Positions 6,824 to 10,010 of a DNA stretch of 10,010 bases are shown in pieces (the stretch's first letter is position 1; each line of letters opens with the position of its first letter). The position numbers were made by a program, and so were the translations under genes. Location: the NCBI GenBank assembly GCA_946480515.1, contig CAMLKX010000053.1, forward strand, positions 1 to 10,010. The letters are read 5' to 3'. Under the pieces are notes generated by a model that worked only from the letters and a program-made list of their open reading frames with translations, had not been told where the DNA came from and made no database searches. The DNA is from an uncultured Sphingomonadaceae bacterium (GTDB lineage: Bacteria; Pseudomonadota; Alphaproteobacteria; Sphingomonadales; Sphingomonadaceae).

Positions 6824-6854
6824 CATCTATCTCCTGAAATTCAAAGCTTAACAT

Positions 6855-6893
6855 GGAAGCGGCCGGTCTTCCCTAATTGGAAGCCCCGGCCGC
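6855..6893 (-). terminator. Hairpin between rplS and asd, terminator-like, with an alternative fold
   Basis: On the plus strand GCGGCCGG (6859-6866) plus CTTCC (6868-6872) pair with GGAAG (6879-6883) plus CCGGCCGC (6886-6893). That is 13 base pairs with a small internal loop (1 against 2 bases) and a 6-base loop. For minus-strand transcripts it lies just after rplS. The following sequence has scattered T (TTCC, GTT, CTTT) rather than a clean T-run, so termination may be partial. A second GGAAG at 6855-6859 can pair instead with CTTCC at 6868-6872, giving a mutually exclusive smaller hairpin. Confidence 0.5.
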
Positions 6894-6925
6894 GATCCCG
6901 TTCCGATTTGGAAAGGTGGTGGAGG

Positions 6926-7315
6926 TCAGGCCTCCGCCTTCGCGGCTTCGCGGCGCGGATCACGCCGCTCGGCAATTCGCGCAGATTTTCCGGTGCGGCC
7001 GCGCAGATAGTAGAGCTTGGCACGGCGGACGGCGCCACGGCGCACGACCTCGATCGAATCGATCGACGGCGAGTACAGCGGGAACACACGCTCGACGCCC
7101 TCGCCAAAGGAAATCTTGCGAACGGTGAAGCTGGAGCCGACGCCCTTGTTCGATCGGGCGATGCAGACGCCTTCGAAATTCTGGACACGGCTACGCTCGC
7201 CTTCAACGACCTTCACGCCGACACGCAGCGTATCGCCGGGGCGGAACTCGGGGATCGGCCGATCCTGGGTCAGGGCCTCGATAGCTTCGCGCTCGAGGGT
7301 CTCGATCAGATTCAT
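6926..7315 (-). CDS. rplS: 50S ribosomal protein L19
   Basis: Large-subunit protein at the 30S-50S interface. The sequence follows the family from end to end: [43 protein letters not shown], then [52 protein letters not shown]. It has 129 residues, slightly long because of a charged Arg/Glu/Ala tail of about 15 residues. I chose the ATG at 7315 because MNLI is the normal start; an ATG at 7333 inside the trmD tail would add six residues. Seven bases separate it from the trmD stop. GAAGG in the last trmD codons is an 11-base-spaced, rather distant ribosome binding site, so translational coupling to trmD is likely. It is the last gene of the block before the hairpin. Confidence 0.97.
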   Translation of the reverse strand: MNLIETLEREAIEALTQDRPIPEFRPGDTLRVGVKVVEGERSRVQNFEGVCIARSNKGVGSSFTVRKISFGEGVERVFPLYSPSIDSIEVVRRGAVRRAKLYYLRGRTGKSARIAERRDPRREAAKAEA

Positions 7316-7322
7316 GGTTGTC

Positions 7323-8051
7323 TCAACCTTCATTTTCTCGCCGCGCGCCAGAGGGCGGTGCCTGCGATGCGCCCCCGTGGCGCTCGATCAGGTCCGGCCG
7401 CCTTAGCCGTGTATCTTCGACCGCGCGTTCGTGTCGCCACGCCGCGATCTTCGCATGATCCCCCGATCGCAGCACTTCGGGGATCGTGCGCCCTTCCCAT
7501 ATCACAGGCCGGGTATAATGCGGATATTCGAGCAGCCCCTGTTCGAAGCTCTCTTCCTCTCCGCTGGATGGCGCGCCCATTACTCCGGGAAGCAATCGAA
7601 CGCAAGCGTCGAGGATGACCATTGCCCCAAGCTCGCCGCCAGAGAGAACATAGTCGCCGATGCTGACCGGCTCGAGGTCGCGCGCTTCGAAGATTCGCTC
7701 GTCAAAGCCTTCGAACCGGCCGCACAGCAGGATCGCTCCCGGACCCGCCGCTAGCTGCCGGATACGGGATTGCGTGAGCGGCGTTCCGCGCGGCGTCAGC
7801 GCCAGCATCGGCCGCCCGTCTGCGACCGAATCCAGCGTGGCGGCGAGGACGTCGGGCTTCAGCACCATCCCCGCCCCGCCCCCTGCGGGCGTGTCATCGA
7901 CACTGCGGTGTTTGTCAGTCGCGAAGTCCCGGATGTTGCGGGTGTCGAGCGACCAGACCCCCTCGGTTAGGGCGCGGCCTGCCAGGCTGATCCCCAGAGG
8001 CCCCGGGAACATTTCCGGGTACAGAGTGAGGACGGAAGCGCGGAAGGTCAC
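7323..8051 (-). CDS. trmD: tRNA (guanine37-N1)-methyltransferase
   Basis: SPOUT-class methyltransferase that uses S-adenosylmethionine to make m1G37 in tRNAs with G36, preventing +1 frameshifting. It has 242 residues, usual length. The motifs run in order: [49 protein letters not shown] and [28 protein letters not shown] (the trefoil knot and cofactor pocket), then [11 protein letters not shown] and the C-terminal HAKIAAWR. The residue aligned with the catalytic Asp169 of E. coli (EDSF) is Glu167 here (EESF). From memory this also occurs in other alphaproteobacteria, so I treat it as a lineage variant. The start is GTG at 8051, overlapping the rimM stop as GTGA, with GGAG 8 bases upstream inside rimM. 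Confidence 0.97.
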   Translation of the reverse strand: MTFRASVLTLYPEMFPGPLGISLAGRALTEGVWSLDTRNIRDFATDKHRSVDDTPAGGGAGMVLKPDVLAATLDSVADGRPMLALTPRGTPLTQSRIRQLAAGPGAILLCGRFEGFDERIFEARDLEPVSIGDYVLSGGELGAMVILDACVRLLPGVMGAPSSGEEESFEQGLLEYPHYTRPVIWEGRTIPEVLRSGDHAKIAAWRHERAVEDTRLRRPDLIERHGGASQAPPSGARRENEG

Positions 8052-8578
8052 GCCAGGAACTCCGGGTCGAGCACGATCTTTCCGTCCGCGAGGTCCGCAA
8101 CTCCCGCCTTGAACGGGACCAGTGACCGCTTGCCGTCGGGCAGCGCGACCTCGAGCAGATCGCCCGCGCCGAAATTCTCCACCGCGACCACCGTACCGAT
8201 CAGGGCTCCCGACGAGCCTACGCAGGGCAGGCCGATCAAGTCGGAATGATAATATTCGCCCTCTTCGAGTGGCGGCAGATCGGATCGATCGACTTCGACC
8301 AACTCGCCCCGCAAGCGCTCCGCACTACTCCGATCGGACACCCCCGCTAATCGCGCGATTGCCGTTTTCCCGCTGTCACGAACATTCTCCAGCTCAAAAT
8401 CCCGGCCGCCGATATGAACGGTCCGATATCGGCCGAGACTTTCGGCACTGTCGGTGAACAGTTTGAGGCGCACCTCGCCGCGAATGCCGTGCGCGCCGGC
8501 AACCGCGGCGAGTGTGACCCGGTTGGACAGGTCAGGCCTGTTCGGCGTGTTCGGCGCCCTCGGCCGGAGCGGCTTCAT
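8048..8578 (-). CDS. rimM: Ribosome maturation factor RimM
   Basis: Binds S19 and 30S precursors and helps 16S rRNA head-domain maturation. The N-terminal RimM domain shows [23 protein letters not shown] (from about residue 21) and [32 protein letters not shown]. The C-terminal PRC-barrel domain shows [29 protein letters not shown] and ends in IVLDPEFLA. It has 176 residues, normal length, with a roughly 20-residue Pro/Arg-rich lead before the conserved part. The ATG at 8578 is the only ATG, GTG or TTG before that part. It has GAGG 6 bases upstream, inside rpsP. The gene therefore overlaps rpsP by 47 bp in another frame and trmD by 4 bp, which suggests coupled translation. Confidence 0.96.
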   Translation of the reverse strand: MKPLRPRAPNTPNRPDLSNRVTLAAVAGAHGIRGEVRLKLFTDSAESLGRYRTVHIGGRDFELENVRDSGKTAIARLAGVSDRSSAERLRGELVEVDRSDLPPLEEGEYYHSDLIGLPCVGSSGALIGTVVAVENFGAGDLLEVALPDGKRSLVPFKAGVADLADGKIVLDPEFLA

Positions 8579-9068
8579 CCGATCCCTCGGCTGGGGCCTC
8601 GGCGGAAACGCCTTCGTTGCTGGCTACTTCAACGGGCGCAGCTTCCTCGACGGGAGCCGCGTCTTCAACCGCAGCGGTCTCTTCAACCGGCGCGGCTTCC
8701 TCGACGGGAGCATTGGCGGCCTCTTCCGCTTCGGCCAGTTTCGCAGCGCGCTCCTCAGCGCGCTCCTTCGCCTTGTCGCCTGGCTCGGCCTTCTTGGGAT
8801 TGTTGCGCGCGGCGCGCTCGCGGATTCCGGCCGCGTCAAGGAAACGCAGCACGCGATCGGACGGCTGAGCGCCCACGGAGAGCCAATGGCCGATCCGCTC
8901 TGCGTCCAGCTTCACCCGCTCCGGAGAGTCCTTAGCCAGCAGCGGATTATAAATGCCGACCTTCTCGATGAAGCGGCCGTCGCGCGGAGCGCGGCTGTCG
9001 GCCACGACGATGCGGTAATAAGGACGCTTCTTGGCGCCGCCGCGGGCGAGACGAATTGCTAGAGCCAT
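8532..9068 (-). CDS. rpsP: 30S ribosomal protein S16 with a long acidic C-terminal extension
   Basis: Small-subunit protein needed for 30S assembly. Residues 1 to about 85 are a complete S16: [38 protein letters not shown], then [17 protein letters not shown] and FLDAAGI. The product is 178 residues, against about 82 in E. coli S16. The extra part has a charged Lys/Glu/Arg segment (about 91-118) followed by hexad repeats of PVEEAA type (121-150) and an acidic Ala/Glu tail. Long charged or acidic S16 tails occur in alphaproteobacteria; the repeat detail is what I see here. The ATG at 9068 has AAGGA 8 bases upstream. It follows ffh by 25 bp and overlaps the rimM start by 47 bp, so the end of the tail is coded by DNA that also encodes the RimM N-terminus. 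Confidence 0.96.
   Translation of the reverse strand: MALAIRLARGGAKKRPYYRIVVADSRAPRDGRFIEKVGIYNPLLAKDSPERVKLDAERIGHWLSVGAQPSDRVLRFLDAAGIRERAARNNPKKAEPGDKAKERAEERAAKLAEAEEAANAPVEEAAPVEETAAVEDAAPVEEAAPVEVASNEGVSAEAPAEGSDEAAPAEGAEHAEQA
8619..8708 (-). repeat. Five 18-bp in-frame units coding PVEEAA-type hexads in rpsP
   Basis: Residues 121-150 of S16 read [30 protein letters not shown]. At the DNA level the 17-mer GCTTCCTCGACGGGAGC occurs at 8641-8657 and again at 8695-8711, exactly 54 bp (three units) apart. This points to expansion by slippage or unequal recombination of an 18-bp unit. Confidence 0.8.
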
Positions 9069-9093
9069 TCTTCAGTTCCTTTCGTAAATCAGT

Positions 9094-10010
9094 CTATTTT
9101 TTCGAAAATTTGTTGAATCCGGGCGGCAGGTTGAACGGCGCTGCTCCACCGGGAAGTCCCGGCAGGCCACCGGCCGGCAATGCACCCGGCGCAAGGCCGC
9201 CAAGTGCGCCTTCCAGTCCGCCCTGTCCGAACATCGCGGCGAGTTTGGAGAAACCGCCCATCTTCTTGAGCCGCTTCATCGCAGTCTCCATCTCCTGATG
9301 CATTTTGAGGAGCTTGTTGACCTCCTGCACCGTAGTCCCGGAGCCCTTGGCGATGCGGATCTTGCGCTTGGCATTGATGATGTCAGGGCGACTGCGCTCC
9401 TTGCCCGTCATCGACGACATCATCGCCTCGAGACGGACGAGCGCCTTGTCGTCGACATTGGTGGCGCCCTTCAGCCCCTTCATTCCGGGCATCATGTTGG
9501 CCAGCGCAGCAAGGCCGCCCATGCGCTTCATCTGGCCAATCTGCATGCGCAGATCGTCGAGGTCGAATTTGCCCTTGGCCATCTTGGCCGCGAGCTTTTC
9601 GGCTTCCTCAACTTGAATCGTCTCGGCGGCGCGCTCGACCAGGCTGACGACGTCGCCCATGCCGAGGATGCGGCCGGCGACACGTTGCGGATGAAAGGCT
9701 TCCAGCGCATCGAGCCCCTCGCCCACGCCGGCGAACTTGATCGGCTTGCCGGTCACCGCACGCATCGACAGCGCCGCGCCGCCACGGGCATCGCCGTCCA
9801 TCCGCGTGAGGACCACCCCCGTCAGCGGCACTTCGTCGGAGAACGACTGCGCGACGTTGACCGCGTCCTGCCCGGTCAGCGAATCGACCACCAGCAGCAC
9901 TTCGGCCGGGCTCGCGACGCCGGCGACGGCCTTCATCTCGGCCATCAGCGCTTCGTCGACGTGGAGCCGTCCGGCGGTGGCGAGCAGCAGCACGTCGGCC
10001 GCCTGCAGCT
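9094..10010 (-). CDS. ffh: Signal recognition particle GTPase Ffh (SRP54), 3' part
   Basis: Binds 4.5S RNA and signal sequences of nascent membrane proteins and docks with FtsY. The window holds the C-terminal 304 residues; about the first 180 (N domain, P-loop and G2) lie beyond the right edge. Visible G-domain parts are the G3 region (here ATAGRLHVDE), VVDSLTGQDAVNVAQSF, the G4 region LTRMDGDARGGAAL, and GVGEGLDALEAFHP. The M domain follows from GKFDLDDLRMQI, with Met-rich helices and the RNA-binding stretch INAKRKIRIAKGSGTTVQEVNKLLK. The tail is rich in Gly, Pro, Leu and Ala (GGLAPGALPAGGLPG) and ends NKFSKK, usual for alphaproteobacterial Ffh. The odd point is G3: the family has DTAGR, but the first codon is GCC (Ala) at 9979-9981. 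The gene heads the visible operon. Confidence 0.96.
   Translation of the reverse strand, partial: LQAADVLLLATAGRLHVDEALMAEMKAVAGVASPAEVLLVVDSLTGQDAVNVAQSFSDEVPLTGVVLTRMDGDARGGAALSMRAVTGKPIKFAGVGEGLDALEAFHPQRVAGRILGMGDVVSLVERAAETIQVEEAEKLAAKMAKGKFDLDDLRMQIGQMKRMGGLAALANMMPGMKGLKGATNVDDKALVRLEAMMSSMTGKERSRPDIINAKRKIRIAKGSGTTVQEVNKLLKMHQEMETAMKRLKKMGGFSKLAAMFGQGGLEGALGGLAPGALPAGGLPGLPGGAAPFNLPPGFNKFSKK

Noticed and set aside
7545..7556. Glu in place of the catalytic Asp in the TrmD EDSF motif
   Set aside because: I recall EESF-type motifs in other alphaproteobacterial TrmD proteins, and the rest of the protein is normal. I treat it as a lineage variant, though an alignment should confirm this.
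5810..7618. A 602-residue open frame on the plus strand
   Set aside because: It lies antisense to asd, rplS and trmD, all clear family members. It has the His/Asp/Arg-rich composition of GC-rich shadow frames, and no recognisable motif or ribosome binding site.
8454..9062. Glycine/phenylalanine- and serine/alanine-rich plus-strand frames opposite rpsP and rimM
   Set aside because: The apparent repeats (SSTGAAS-like, [16 protein letters not shown]) are only the reverse reading of the PVEEAA hexad array in rpsP.
1..10010. Search for tRNA genes, CRISPR arrays, insertion sequences, inverted terminal repeats, riboswitches and phage genes
   Set aside because: None was found. Apart from the left edge, the window is ordinary, densely coded chromosome, with no sign of a mobile island or a defence system.

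Overview
The window reads as a GC-rich alphaproteobacterial chromosome segment, most likely from the order Sphingomonadales. This rests on protein flavour and on the housekeeping block ffh-rpsP-rimM-trmD-rplS with asd just downstream; it was not confirmed by a search.

Layout, left to right. (1) Positions 1-624 hold a broken-looking edge. A minus-strand fragment with the PLP-lysine motif of a group II decarboxylase is followed immediately by a plus-strand hypothetical protein that lacks a signal peptide and a clear ribosome binding site. (2) Positions 628-2026 hold YqgE/AlgH (minus), a divergent type II (Prx5-like) peroxiredoxin (plus) and a 64-residue single-span membrane protein (plus). (3) Positions 2042-4678 hold, on the minus strand, an alpha/beta hydrolase followed 33 bp later by a lipoprotein M2 peptidase homologous to angiotensin-converting enzyme. 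(4) Positions 4758-5777 hold a sulfotransferase-like protein (plus), divergent from the hydrolase. (5) From 5792 to the right edge everything is on the minus strand: ffh (3' part), rpsP, rimM, trmD, rplS, then a 99-bp gap with a strong hairpin, then asd.

The right half is a tightly packed translation operon. It covers membrane targeting (Ffh), 30S protein S16, 16S maturation (RimM), tRNA m1G37 methylation (TrmD) and 50S protein L19. Start and stop overlaps (47 bp at rpsP/rimM, 4 bp at rimM/trmD) suggest translational coupling. asd supplies aspartate semialdehyde for lysine, diaminopimelate, threonine and methionine synthesis.

I see no convincing new multi-gene system. The items most worth checking are three residue-level or structural anomalies: the G3 motif of Ffh reads ATAGR instead of DTAGR; the zinc motif of the M2 peptidase reads HELRH instead of HE(M/L)GH while all other ACE active-site residues are kept; and the left edge looks like a junction that truncates two genes. 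There is no tRNA, rRNA, CRISPR array, insertion sequence or intergenic stretch above 300 bases.
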